DNA of 64,000 bases from Nocardia albiluteola (GCF_018860155.1 NZ_JAHKNI010000008.1:372001-436000); one strand, 5' to 3'; counted from the stretch's first letter, positions 25,738-34,949 are shown. Notes: generated by a model from the letters alone, not told the origin. Translations and numbers: made by a program.

Positions 25738-26080
25738 ATGGTTTTCCCTGCCTGCGCCCAACCACCCGGCAATATCGCGTCACCGAGCCCTGTCCCCAGA
25801 AAATGTCGGGTTCGAAGCTCGTATCACGGGACAGGTTTCCGGCGTTCGACGATACGAGTTCCAGCCCGTGTTCCGGGCCGACGCCGACGGTAACGGAGAA
25901 TTCGCCGCAGATCACGTCCAGATAACAGCAGTTATTTATATTAATCGTCCGACGATCTCGCGGATTCCCGCGCACGACCTGCCGAAAATGACGGACTACA
26001 TTCCTGTAGTTATAGTTCCGTTATGTGTTCGGGATCACACCGAAATTGTGATCCGGACCGCTGAGAGAGCGGGGCCCGGT
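25738..26080. other. Intergenic region with a perfect 8-bp dyad
   Basis: These 343 bases hold the Rpf-gene promoter region and the 3' flank of the helical membrane protein gene. Part of the stretch is unusually AT-rich for this genome (around 25925-26020). A perfect inverted repeat GGATCACA-7-TGTGATCC lies at 26032-26054; it contains the TGTGA/TCACA half-sites of CRP-like regulators but with reversed order and spacing, or it may be a weak terminator for the gene ending at 26081. No gene was seen. Confidence 0.45.
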
Positions 26081-27877
26081 TCACCGGTCTGCGGGCGCCG
26101 GAGCGTCCTCGGGCGCGGGCAGCGGCCAGCGGTCCACGTCCGTGAGCAGCAGCGGGCCCGGCGAGCCCAGCTCCGGATCGAACAGGCCCGGCTCCGACAG
26201 CAACCGGTCCCGCACCCTGACCTGGGCCGCAACGGTCAGTGGCGCATCCGGGACACCGTGCTCGCCCCGCGGGCGCACCTCCCCGGCGTGCGCGAGCCAC
26301 CCACCGGCCTGCCGCAGCACCTCGCCGCGGCCCGGCGACCCGTTCAGCAGCAGACCGCCGTACTCGGGCACCAGGGCCATCGCCGATCCGAGATGCTGCA
26401 GGCAGCGTGCGATCCCCAGGGCATGATCCAGGTCCCGGTAGCGGGTCAGCGCCCGCTGCCAGTCGTGCAGGGCGCGACGTGCCTCCCCGCGCTGCCACCG
26501 CAGCACTCCCATCGTCTCGTAGACGTGGGCCAGCCCCGCGGGATCACGGTCGTCCGCGGCCAGGGACTGCGCGACCCCCAGGCAGTTGCGCGCGGCATCC
26601 AGGCTCCCGAGGTGCAGGCGTACGATCGCCAGGTCGACCAGGATGCAGACCGCCCCCGCGACATCCCGGGCCGGAACCCGCCCCCACGCGCGCTCGAGCA
26701 GCGCGGCGGCCCCCTCGAGCGCGCGGACCCTCGTAGCCTCGTCGGTCCAGTCCTCCCGCAACCGCCGCATCGCCTCGCCCTGGTCACGCCGGGCGACCAG
26801 GGAGGACTTGTAGCGATGCAGCCACGACACCGCCGATTCGACGTCCCGCGCGCCGAGGCGCACCCGCGCCAATTCGTGCTCCACCGGCTCACCGGCCGGC
26901 GTGGTGATCTCGGCGATACTCAGTGCCAGACCGTCTTTCGCGGCACTCCAGCCATTGCGGGCGTACCAGCGATCGAGCGCGTCGGCCAGCCGGATCAGTT
27001 CCGGCACCGCCGCCGAAAGCCTGCTCCGGCCGATCTCGCGGCAGTCCCGGATGAGCGCGATGAGATGCGCGTCCTCCTGCTCGAACCAGCGCCGTGCGCC
27101 GGCGCCGAGCCGGCCGGTGTCCAGCGCCGCGGCCCATCGGGTCGCACGATCGGCGTGATGACCCACCAGCGTCTGGAGCGCGGCCCCCCACTCGGGGCCG
27201 TCCGCGATTCCGTCGACCATGTCGGCGGGCAGCACGCACACCACCCGGAGCCGATCGCGAGTGTCGCGGGCCAGGATCCCGGCCCCGATGAGCCCCTCGA
27301 TTTCCGTGGCGGCGGAACCGTTCCGGTCGGCGGGCGCGTCCTTCGGGAGCCGCTGGCGGGCGGTGAGCACCGCGGACACCAGGTCGTACAGGGCCGCCGT
27401 CTCGTACCTGTCGAACGGCAGCGCGCTGAGCACCTTCAGCACGCGATCGTCGCAGCCGGCGGGCAGCTGCGGATCCCGATTCACCTGACGCACGGGAGGT
27501 TCCGGTTCCGCACCGATGGCGCTCGGCCACGACCGCACCGGCGCTCCCGGCGAGATCAGGTCGGCGGTCAGCCGCAGCTCTCGCTGTGCCCACACGTGCT
27601 CCCAGGTGCGAATTGCCTGGCGCACCAACACATATCCGGCCGCCGCCAGCACCACCAGCACCGCGATGCGGCTCAGCCAGGAGGAGACCGAAGTCAGCGC
27701 CCGGCTCTCGCCCACCTGCTTTTCCAGGAGTTTGCTGATAATTTCCAAAAGCATCGAGGTGGAAAAGACCGACGCGGTCCGCAGAAGTCCCTGCCACACC
27801 GACGATTTCGCGACGGCCTCGGCCGAGGATTCCGGGGCGCCGGGCTCGGCGCCGTCGATGCGCTCGCCCGAGGTCAT
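26081..27877 (-). CDS. Membrane-anchored helical (TPR-like) protein of an ABC-transporter operon
   Basis: This 598-residue protein has an Ala/Ser-rich cytoplasmic start, a single membrane segment at about residues 71-90 (IAVLVVLAAAGYVLVRQAI), and a large soluble part. The second half is made of helix pairs resembling tetratricopeptide repeats (for example LAHVYETMGVLRWQRGEARRALHDWQ). No catalytic motif was recognised; a P-loop was looked for and is absent, so it is not the missing ATPase. The start is fixed by an ATGA overlap with the permease gene, meaning it is co-translated with the transporter. It may scaffold or regulate it, which is inference. The frame is open far upstream inside the permease gene, but that is a shadow. 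Confidence 0.7.
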   Translation of the reverse strand: MTSGERIDGAEPGAPESSAEAVAKSSVWQGLLRTASVFSTSMLLEIISKLLEKQVGESRALTSVSSWLSRIAVLVVLAAAGYVLVRQAIRTWEHVWAQRELRLTADLISPGAPVRSWPSAIGAEPEPPVRQVNRDPQLPAGCDDRVLKVLSALPFDRYETAALYDLVSAVLTARQRLPKDAPADRNGSAATEIEGLIGAGILARDTRDRLRVVCVLPADMVDGIADGPEWGAALQTLVGHHADRATRWAAALDTGRLGAGARRWFEQEDAHLIALIRDCREIGRSRLSAAVPELIRLADALDRWYARNGWSAAKDGLALSIAEITTPAGEPVEHELARVRLGARDVESAVSWLHRYKSSLVARRDQGEAMRRLREDWTDEATRVRALEGAAALLERAWGRVPARDVAGAVCILVDLAIVRLHLGSLDAARNCLGVAQSLAADDRDPAGLAHVYETMGVLRWQRGEARRALHDWQRALTRYRDLDHALGIARCLQHLGSAMALVPEYGGLLLNGSPGRGEVLRQAGGWLAHAGEVRPRGEHGVPDAPLTVAAQVRVRDRLLSEPGLFDPELGSPGPLLLTDVDRWPLPAPEDAPAPADR

Positions 27878-30750
27878 CGCAGCACCCCTCCGGTCAGGCC
27901 GGGCACCAGGAACCGCCGCCACGTCAGCAGCAGGAGCAGGACCGGCGGCACCGAGGACAGCAGCCCGGCGGCGGCCAGGTGCGCCACGCCCTCGTGAACC
28001 TGCCGCGCCTCGCTCCACAACAGCAGCGACCACGGGCTCGCGTCGGCGCCACGCACTTGCAGCCCGATGAAGAAGTCGTTCCACACCTGCACCAGCTGCA
28101 GCACCAGCACCGCGACCACGGCCGGTCCGGCGGTCCGGGCCACGCCGCGCACCCGATACCCGACGCTGGCGGGATCCCGCTGCGACTCGGCCAGAGGACT
28201 GTCCGCGGGTGCGAGCAGCGCGCCGCGCAGAATCAGGATCGCTATCGGCAGCCCGATCGCCGCATGCACCAGAATCAACGGCATCGAGGTACCCGCCAGG
28301 CCGTGATCGGTGATGTACGACCGGATCGGGCCCAGGTACACCTGCGCGGGCAGCACCGCGAGCACCACCAGCAATCCCATCACCGCGCGCGAGCGCGCCC
28401 GCGCCGACGACGCCGCCCGCCCGGATGCCGGCTCCGGCGCGGCAGCGTAGTACGCCGGCGGCAGCGCCGCCGTCACGGTCAGCACGCTCGCCACCGCCGC
28501 CACCAGCGCCGTGTTCCGCAGCGCGCGCCACAGCTCGCCGTCGCGCCACACCGATCCCGGCCCGACCAGGGCGGGACCGTCGAGCCCGCGCCAGCTGTTC
28601 ACGACCAGCACCGCCAGCGGCAACAGCAGTACCAACGACACCAGCCCTACCCGCAGGCACAGACCTCCCGCCTGCCACCCCACCGGAAGCACTCGCCGCC
28701 GCATCCGCGCGCTCAGCGAATCGATCTGCGCCCCAATGCCATCCGCCCGCCGACTCAATCGTGTCGCACGCCTGCCGACTTCTCGCGCGATCGCCACCCG
28801 CACGGCCCAATCACCGTCGCCCACAGCACCATTCGCAACGACACGCCTCTCCTGGCCCGCCGCCGCACCCACGTACGCGGCAATGCCTGCCTCGGACCTC
28901 ACACCATCCGATCCGCCACTACCGTCCCCGGTGACATTCGACGCCGCGCGGCCATCCTCGGTACCGCCCTCACTCGAAACATCCACCCCTCCTCCGAAAC
29001 TCCCGACACCGGCCTCGTTGCTGACCTTGCGGGCGACACTCGCTTCCCCACTGCCGCTCTCGATGCCGCCCTCGCCGACCGCACCCATCTCGGCACTATG
29101 GTCCCCAGCGGTACCCGACCAAACACCGCTGTGCCCAGCGTTGCCTGTCCCGGTGTCGGCCGCGGCGCCGCCGCCGCCGGCGATGCCGACTACACCGCCG
29201 CCGATTCGCGCGACACTCACTTCCCCACTGCTGCTTTCGGTACCGCTCTCACCGACGGCACCCCCAACCCCGGCACTCGGCTGAACGTCGCTGTGCCCGC
29301 CTTCCCTGGCGGCGCTCTCCTCAGCGACATATGACCCAGCGTTGGTGTGCGCGGCACTGGACAGTGCAGCACCGGCAAGCCGAGGATCGCAGGACGCATG
29401 GCCGCTCGGCCGAACGACCGTCGCGATCGTCGTCAGGGTGGCGGCAAGAATGCGCAGGGCCCGGGCGGCGCTGCCGATGGCGACCGCAGTCAGCAGACCG
29501 CGTCGTGCGGGGCCGGACGCCGGGCCGCGGTATCGGATCGCGTCGACCGACATTCGCAGATGTACCGGAAGCGCGGCTCGCGGTGGGGTGGGCCAGCGAG
29601 TGTGATGGCGCGGCATGCCCATTTGCAGCAGCCAGGCGAGCAGGCCGACCAGCACCGCCAGGGGCAGCGAAAATGCGGCGGCGGCAGCGCGGTCGCCGCC
29701 GGAGGCCGCGGGGAGATACCACCAGTGCAGGGTCACGCTGTCCAATGTGTACTGCAGCGGACCGGGAACTCCCACGAGAATGACGTCGAAGACCCGGGCC
29801 GCGGCGACGGTGACCACCAGTCCGACGATCACAAGCACGGGGTTCAGCAGCGCGAGCAGTCGCCACCAGCGCCGCCAGCCGGTGAGCGCGGCCAGATCGC
29901 TGCTGCGGACCGGGTCGGCCTCGATGCTGGCGATCGCCACGCGCACCAGCACGAACAGCGCGCCGAACCAGACCCAGGTGAATGCTCCGCCCAGCATCAG
30001 CGCATAGAGGAACTTCTGCCCCGGCACGCTCGTGACGCCATCGGCGAACCATTCGATGATCAGCCGCCCCGCCAGGCCCGCGACGAACGCCGAAACGCCG
30101 AACGGCACGATCAGCGGCCACCACGGCCACCAGGTGTGCCGCAGCGTCCACGCGATCAGGATCGTCAATCCGAGCATCAGCACCGTGAGCAGCACCCAGG
30201 CCACGGTGATCGTGTACGACTCGATCCCGTCGCTGGTGCCGTACAGGATCCCCACCGCCGTCACGCCCACCACCGCCGGCAGCTGCGCGGTTCGCAACCG
30301 GCCCACCGATTTCCGCAGCCACAACCACAGCAGCGCCGCGCCGACCCCGGCCGCGATCGTCCAGCACGCCAGCGGCCACCAGCGCAGCTGCACGGCCGCC
30401 ACGATCGCCGCGACCACCGCGCCGGCCAGCCACAGCGACCACATCACCAGGTCCCACGCGCGCGGCAGCCAGCGATTCTCGTGCAACCGGCGCACCGTCC
30501 ACGCGGCGCAGACCACGGCCGCACAGCACACCACGACCAGCGGCCGCGGCCCCGCGGCGAGCCATACCGTCGTCAGTGCGGGCGCCACCAGCAGGAGCAT
30601 GAGCGCCAGCGCCGGCAGTTGCAGCACCAGCGGCGCCAGCCCCCGCAGCTGCCATCCGCTCACCAGCGCACCGGACATGCGGCGGGGCGCCAGCTCCAGG
30701 CGCAGACCGTTGGCCTCGATCCGATCGATGCCTGTCGCAGGTTCCGTCAC
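27874..30750 (-). CDS. Fused double ABC sugar-type permease (MalF-like plus MalG-like)
   Basis: One 958-residue frame carries two permease halves. Residues 1-380 are MalF-like, with many membrane segments, and end in RVFDVILVGVPGPLQYTLDSV, as in sugar permeases. Residues 690-958 are MalG-like, ending with AVLVLQLVQVWNDFFIGLQV, matching the conserved FxxxWNDF region. Both EAA loops, which dock the ATPase, are degenerate (SIEADPVRSSDLAALTGW and LAESQRDPASVGYRVRGV). Between the halves lie about 300 residues, roughly 200 of them Gly/Ser/Ala/Glu-rich, with a duplicated block around GAVGESGTESSSGE and GAVGEGGIESGSGE. GTG 30750 overlaps the stop of the binding-protein gene (GTGA). No ATPase gene is in the operon. 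Confidence 0.85.
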   Translation of the reverse strand: MTEPATGIDRIEANGLRLELAPRRMSGALVSGWQLRGLAPLVLQLPALALMLLLVAPALTTVWLAAGPRPLVVVCCAAVVCAAWTVRRLHENRWLPRAWDLVMWSLWLAGAVVAAIVAAVQLRWWPLACWTIAAGVGAALLWLWLRKSVGRLRTAQLPAVVGVTAVGILYGTSDGIESYTITVAWVLLTVLMLGLTILIAWTLRHTWWPWWPLIVPFGVSAFVAGLAGRLIIEWFADGVTSVPGQKFLYALMLGGAFTWVWFGALFVLVRVAIASIEADPVRSSDLAALTGWRRWWRLLALLNPVLVIVGLVVTVAAARVFDVILVGVPGPLQYTLDSVTLHWWYLPAASGGDRAAAAAFSLPLAVLVGLLAWLLQMGMPRHHTRWPTPPRAALPVHLRMSVDAIRYRGPASGPARRGLLTAVAIGSAARALRILAATLTTIATVVRPSGHASCDPRLAGAALSSAAHTNAGSYVAEESAAREGGHSDVQPSAGVGGAVGESGTESSSGEVSVARIGGGVVGIAGGGGAAADTGTGNAGHSGVWSGTAGDHSAEMGAVGEGGIESGSGEASVARKVSNEAGVGSFGGGVDVSSEGGTEDGRAASNVTGDGSGGSDGVRSEAGIAAYVGAAAGQERRVVANGAVGDGDWAVRVAIAREVGRRATRLSRRADGIGAQIDSLSARMRRRVLPVGWQAGGLCLRVGLVSLVLLLPLAVLVVNSWRGLDGPALVGPGSVWRDGELWRALRNTALVAAVASVLTVTAALPPAYYAAAPEPASGRAASSARARSRAVMGLLVVLAVLPAQVYLGPIRSYITDHGLAGTSMPLILVHAAIGLPIAILILRGALLAPADSPLAESQRDPASVGYRVRGVARTAGPAVVAVLVLQLVQVWNDFFIGLQVRGADASPWSLLLWSEARQVHEGVAHLAAAGLLSSVPPVLLLLLTWRRFLVPGLTGGVLR

Positions 30751-32063
30751 AGCCACGTCTGCTCCAGATCGCCGATCGCGTGCTCGGTGGCCGCATCCAC
30801 GGCGGCGGACCCGTGGCCGCCGACATCGGTGAGAAATCGAGTCAGAATGCGCCACAGCCCGTTCCGCCGCCCGCGCGGCCCCGCCAGATCCGCGAAGTCG
30901 AAGACGTCCCAGCTGTTCATCTGTGCGTGCACCGGCTCGAACACCCCGTAGTAGGACGCCGGTTCGGGTGCATCGAGCCGCGGCTGCACGAAACCGCCGT
31001 AGCGGGTGACCCACGGCTCCGGAGCCGAGGGGGCGGCCAATGCGGCCACGAGGTCGTCGGCGCGTTCGGACGCCGCCGAGGTCACCACCATGACGTCGCC
31101 GCCGCCGATGCGAGGGGCGACGGCATACTCGGCCCTCCGAAAGGCCGGAAACGGCATCACGCCGACGCTGGACTCGCCCCGGCCCGTGCGCCGAAGGCAT
31201 TCTCGCACAATGGGTTCCGCATAATCCGGTGCCACCACCATCGCGGCCCGGCCGTACAGGAACACATCTCGCACGGCGTCGGGAAACTGCCGTCGCAGCG
31301 TATCGGCGACCCCACCCGGAAATGCCCGTGCGTGCCCCCAGATGGCGCCGAGCATATGCAGCGTCGTTCGCACCTCAGGCCGATCCCAGCCCGCGGGCGA
31401 CTTCGCCAGACTCTCGTACTCCTCGCGCGCTATCGCGCGCAGCACGTTCGAGAAGTGATACGCCAGCACCCAGCCGTCCGCGGCGCCGAGGGCGAACAGG
31501 CGGCGGTCGCCGCGGGCGTATTCATCGACCTTTCGCGACCAGTCCGCCAGGCACCACTCCCGTGGCGGGTCGTCCGGGGGAAACGCCTCGCGGTCGTACC
31601 AGACCAGGGACATGTTCGCGGACTTGAACGGCAGGCCGAAGAGGCTGGCCTGGCGGGCGCGGGGATCGGTATGCCACAGCACGTTCCACCACGAATCGGG
31701 ATAGCGCTGCACACCGTCCGGTGCCCACAGCGATTCGTGCATCGCGCGCAACGTCGTGCCCGCGAGATCCTGGATCCGGCCGGCGTCAGGCAGCATCACG
31801 ATGTCCGGCGCATCGCGGCCCGCAGTGAGCGCGGTATCGATATCGTCACCCAGCGGCACGACCTCCACCGGGTCGGTGAACTGCGGCGCGCTGCGACCGG
31901 ACCGCACCCCGTCCAGTACCGCGCGAAAGGCCTCCAGTTCGGATCCGCTCCAGGACACCGCAATTCGCAGCGCTCCCGAACTGCCGCGCAGAATCTCCGG
32001 CGCGCATGCCCCCGCGAACGGCAGGATCAATCCGGCCTGTAGCACGGCCCGTCGCGTAACCAT
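30747..32063 (-). CDS. Extracellular solute-binding lipoprotein
   Basis: This 438-residue protein is a family-1 (MalE-type) binding protein. The N-terminus has a Tat-like twin arginine (VTRRAVLQAG) and a lipobox-like FAGAC, so it is probably exported and lipid-anchored at Cys20. The body follows the family order: IAVSWSGSELEAFRAVLDG, PDIVMLPDAGRIQDLA, GLPFKSANMSLVWYDREAF, GRAAMVVAPDY and GVMPFPAF. The ligand is probably a sugar or polyol, which is inferred from family only. It is the first gene of a three-gene operon with the fused permease and the helical membrane protein. Confidence 0.87.
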   Translation of the reverse strand: MVTRRAVLQAGLILPFAGACAPEILRGSSGALRIAVSWSGSELEAFRAVLDGVRSGRSAPQFTDPVEVVPLGDDIDTALTAGRDAPDIVMLPDAGRIQDLAGTTLRAMHESLWAPDGVQRYPDSWWNVLWHTDPRARQASLFGLPFKSANMSLVWYDREAFPPDDPPREWCLADWSRKVDEYARGDRRLFALGAADGWVLAYHFSNVLRAIAREEYESLAKSPAGWDRPEVRTTLHMLGAIWGHARAFPGGVADTLRRQFPDAVRDVFLYGRAAMVVAPDYAEPIVRECLRRTGRGESSVGVMPFPAFRRAEYAVAPRIGGGDVMVVTSAASERADDLVAALAAPSAPEPWVTRYGGFVQPRLDAPEPASYYGVFEPVHAQMNSWDVFDFADLAGPRGRRNGLWRILTRFLTDVGGHGSAAVDAATEHAIGDLEQTWL

Positions 32064-32147
32064 CCCCCGAATACCGCTTCCTTGCAGTACACCCCGTCAC
32101 CGGTCCCCGGTCCGACGATTGCTACATCGCCGGACCAGGCCGGTCCG

Positions 32148-33404
32148 TTACCGTCCCGGCGGCTCCGGCGGCTGCCACCCCCGGGTCTGCTCCTGACTCG
32201 GCCGCTGCTGCGGCGGTGCCTGATACTGCGGCTGGAACTGCGCCGGGGTACGCTGCGGCGAAATGCTCGCCTGCCCGGGCGTATTCCGCCCCCCGATCGG
32301 CGGCACCGGCGCCTCGACCGGGGTGGCCGCGGCCGCCTCGGCCGCGCGAACCGCCCGTGCGGCGGCCGGGTCGGTCGACACGTCGAACCAGTCGGCGACC
32401 TCGTCGGTGTCGTCCTCGGCCACCGGGCTGTCACCGTCGGTGCTCGGCTCGTACCGGAACACGCCGTCCTCGCCCTGGGTGCCGAAGTTACGGGCGAAAC
32501 CCTCGAGCGCCTTGCCGAAATCGCTGGGCACCATCCAGACCTTGTTGGCATCGCCCTTCGCGACGAGCGGCAGCGTCTGCATGTATTGGTAGGCAAGCAG
32601 TTCGGGCGTGGGCTTGCCCGATTTGATTGCCGCGAAGACCTTTTCGATCGCCTTGGCCTGGCCCTGGGCCTGCAGGTAGGCGGCCGCGCGTTCACCCTGG
32701 GCGCGCAGGATACGGCTCTGCCGCTCACCCTCGGCGGACAGGATGGCGGACTGCTTGGAGCCCTCCGCGGCGAGGATCTGTGCCTGCTTGGCGCCCTCGG
32801 CCGTCTTGATCTGGGCCTCGCGGTTACCCTCCGCGGTCAGGATGATCGCGCGCTTCTCGCGGTCGGCCTTCATCTGCTTCTCCATCGATTCCTGAATCGA
32901 TGGCGGCGGATCGATGGCCTTGAGCTCGACGCGCGACACCCGCAACCCCCACCGGCCGGTGGCCTCGTCGAGCACGCCGCGCAGCTGCGAGTTGATCTGG
33001 TCGCGGGAGGTCAGTGTCTCCTCCAGGGTCATGCCGCCGACCACGTTGCGCAGGGTGGTGATGGTCAGCTGCTCGACCGCGGCGATGTAGTTGCTGATCT
33101 CGTACACCGCGGCCTGCGGGCTGGTGACCTGGAAATACACCACCGAGTCGATCTGCACGGTGAGGTTGTCCTGGGTGATCACCGGCTGCGGCGGGAAGGA
33201 CACCACCCGCTCGCGCAGGTCCACCCGGGCCCGCACCCGATCGGCGAACGGCACCAGCAGCGTCAGCTGCCCGGACACGGTGCGCGAGTACCGCCCCAGC
33301 CGCTCGATCACCGCCGCCTCGGCCTGCGGCACCAGCGCAATCGAACGGAACAACACCACCGCGACCAACAGGACCAGGACTACGGCGACTATCAGTGCAA
33401 CCAT
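32148..33404 (-). CDS. SPFH/band 7 (stomatin-like, QmcA-type) membrane protein
   Basis: This 418-residue protein has one N-terminal membrane segment (MVALIVAVVLVLLVAVVLF), the band-7 domain (LVPQAEAAVIERLGRYSRTV, then RERVVSFPPQPVITQDN), a long Ala/Glu/Lys coiled coil (residues 190-260, with repeated AEGxxQA units), and a Pro/Gln-rich disordered tail of about 100 residues. Such proteins form oligomeric membrane microdomains. ATG 33404 shares one base with the nfeD stop (TAATG), so the two are coupled, as is usual for stomatin/NfeD pairs (Rv1488/Rv1487 in M. tuberculosis). Confidence 0.92.
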   Translation of the reverse strand: MVALIVAVVLVLLVAVVLFRSIALVPQAEAAVIERLGRYSRTVSGQLTLLVPFADRVRARVDLRERVVSFPPQPVITQDNLTVQIDSVVYFQVTSPQAAVYEISNYIAAVEQLTITTLRNVVGGMTLEETLTSRDQINSQLRGVLDEATGRWGLRVSRVELKAIDPPPSIQESMEKQMKADREKRAIILTAEGNREAQIKTAEGAKQAQILAAEGSKQSAILSAEGERQSRILRAQGERAAAYLQAQGQAKAIEKVFAAIKSGKPTPELLAYQYMQTLPLVAKGDANKVWMVPSDFGKALEGFARNFGTQGEDGVFRYEPSTDGDSPVAEDDTDEVADWFDVSTDPAAARAVRAAEAAAATPVEAPVPPIGGRNTPGQASISPQRTPAQFQPQYQAPPQQRPSQEQTRGWQPPEPPGR

Positions 33405-33835
33405 TAGGGCCCCTTCCACACGACGGCGTGCGCGCCGTCGATCTTCATCACGTACACGGTTTCCCCCTCGGCATAACGCTCTGTCGGGTCCAAGGACCGC
33501 GCGCTCCAGACCTCACCGTCGATCTTCACCCGGCCGGACTCCTCGTCGACCGCCTCGAGCACCTTGGCCGTCTTACCCGGAAGCGCGTGCACATTCGTGG
33601 GCGTGGTCGGCGGAACGGCGAAGCGGCGCAACAGAAGCGGACGCACGAGGAACAGCAGCGCCAGCGCGCTCACCCCGAACACGACCGCGTCGATGATCGC
33701 CGAGCTATCCGCGATCCCGCCCACGCCGGCCGTCACCAGCGCGGCGCCACCCAGCATGAGCAGCGTGAAATCACCGGTGAGCATCTCGGCGGCGGCGAGC
33801 AGGATGCCCGCGACCAAGAACGCAATTGCGGCCAC
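33404..33835 (-). CDS. NfeD-like membrane protein
   Basis: This 143-residue protein has two or three membrane segments (FLVAGILLAAAEMLTG, LLMLGGAALVTAGVGGIA, IIDAVVFGVSALALLFLVRPLLL) and a C-terminal OB-fold NfeD domain (LPGKTAKVLEAVDEESGRVKIDGEVWSARS ... GETVYVMKIDG). NfeD proteins work with SPFH proteins in membrane organisation, and the SPFH gene overlaps its stop codon. GTG 33835 puts the start just before the first membrane helix; GTG 33865 would add ten residues and would directly abut a small frame ending at 33866. Neither has a clear ribosome binding site. Confidence 0.85.
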   Translation of the reverse strand: MAAIAFLVAGILLAAAEMLTGDFTLLMLGGAALVTAGVGGIADSSAIIDAVVFGVSALALLFLVRPLLLRRFAVPPTTPTNVHALPGKTAKVLEAVDEESGRVKIDGEVWSARSLDPTERYAEGETVYVMKIDGAHAVVWKGP

Positions 33836-33865
33836 GTCATCAACAGTAGCCGCCCGCACCGACAC

Positions 33866-34030
33866 TCAGGGGTATACGACATAGACATTTCGCCGCTGCC
33901 CGGCGCGCCGGGCCGCCGCAGCACCGAGCCCGGCGACTCGATCGCGGAGGCCGGACTCCATCCGGCACGGTCCGCACGCCACGCGCCAGCCGTGAGCACG
34001 CAATTCCTTGCAGCGATTGCATTTTCGCAT
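33866..34030 (-). CDS. Possible 54-residue zinc-ribbon protein
   Basis: From ATG 34030 a short frame encodes MRKCNRCKELRAHGWRVACG and on to CGPC, giving CxxC-x(13)-CxxC, a metal-binding knuckle pair. It ends VYVVYP at a TGA that is followed directly by a GTG in the nfeD frame, so coupling with nfeD is possible. Codon choice is less GC-biased at third positions than the neighbours, and the frame is short, so chance cannot be excluded. No family was recognised. Confidence 0.35.
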   Translation of the reverse strand: MRKCNRCKELRAHGWRVACGPCRMESGLRDRVAGLGAAAARRAGQRRNVYVVYP

Positions 34031-34265
34031 TCCGCGCAGTGCTGCCACCCCCGCAACTCCGAACCGTTTCGACGCCGTCTCCCCGCCGATCCACACCCGA
34101 GGCGACCCCGCGCGGCTTGCACGCCGCGCAGGGTCGCGCGAAGTGTCGACCCGGCCGCCCGGCCGAGACACTCGATCCCGTAAGCCCCACCGCCACAGCG
34201 ACTCCGGCCGCCACCGGAGCCCCGTCGTCCGAGGATTCGCCCCCGGGCAATCGATGACCCCGCCG

Positions 34266-34949
34266 CTACCAGGGCACCGTCTCGTCCTGATAGTTGACGA
34301 ATTTCAACCCCGGCTCGCCGCGATGACGTTCGATCGTGTCGACGACGCCCGGGATGGACTCCTCGATCGTCAGCGGCGCGTCCGCGCCGCCGAGCTCGGT
34401 GCGGACATGGCCCGGGCAGACCAGCAACAGGGTGTGCCCGGCGTCGGCGTGGCGCACGGCGTAGCTGCGCATCAGCTGATTCAGGGCGGACTTGCTCGCG
34501 CGGTAGAGCTCGTGGCCGCCGTTGACGTTCAGGGCGAGACTGCCCTGGCGCGAGGACATCACGCCGATCGTCCCGGCGGGCGCGACCAGCGTGCGCAGGG
34601 ACTCGACCACGCGCAGCGGACTCAGCGCGTTGGTGACCATGACCTCGACAAACATCTCCGTCGGGACCTCCCCGATCGGAAGGTTGCCCAGGGTGATCGC
34701 GGCATTGACGAACAACAGGTCGAGCCGGCGGCCGGCGAGGCGGTCGCGCAGCGCGGCGAGCTGGTCCTGCTCCGTCATGTCCAGGGATTCGACGGTGACC
34801 CGGCCGCCGGACGCCGCGGCCAGATCGTGCAGGCCGGTATGCCCGGCGCCGCGGACGGTGCCGATGACGTCCCAGCCGCGGCGCGCGTAGGTTGCCGCCA
34901 GGCCCAGGCCGAGGCCGCGGGACGCGCCGACGACGAGTGCGGTGCTCAT
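34266..34949 (-). CDS. SDR family NAD(P)-dependent oxidoreductase
   Basis: This 227-residue short-chain dehydrogenase has VVGASRGLGLGLAATYARRG at the N-terminus (the first glycine motif as GASRGLG), LLFVNAAITLG in place of the usual NNAG, and the catalytic YRASKSAL. TVRG after beta-2 leaves the cofactor unclear. It lacks the long C-terminal substrate lid of many SDRs, in line with the CsgA/C-factor-like group. Its ATG overlaps the stop of the NmrA-like gene upstream (ATGA), so the two are co-translated and probably under the divergent LysR regulator. Confidence 0.85.
   Translation of the reverse strand: MSTALVVGASRGLGLGLAATYARRGWDVIGTVRGAGHTGLHDLAAASGGRVTVESLDMTEQDQLAALRDRLAGRRLDLLFVNAAITLGNLPIGEVPTEMFVEVMVTNALSPLRVVESLRTLVAPAGTIGVMSSRQGSLALNVNGGHELYRASKSALNQLMRSYAVRHADAGHTLLLVCPGHVRTELGGADAPLTIEESIPGVVDTIERHRGEPGLKFVNYQDETVPW

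Noticed and set aside
26032..26054. GGATCACA-7-TGTGATCC as a CRP-type operator for the Rpf gene
   Set aside because: The half-sites are in reverse order compared with TGTGA-N6-TCACA, and it lies closer to the 3' end of the facing gene; it is left as an unexplained dyad.
26081..28810. A longer form of the helical membrane protein (909 residues) reaching into the permease gene
   Set aside because: The added part overlaps the permease in another frame and is low-complexity Arg/Gly/Ala. The ATGA overlap at 27877 gives a clear start.
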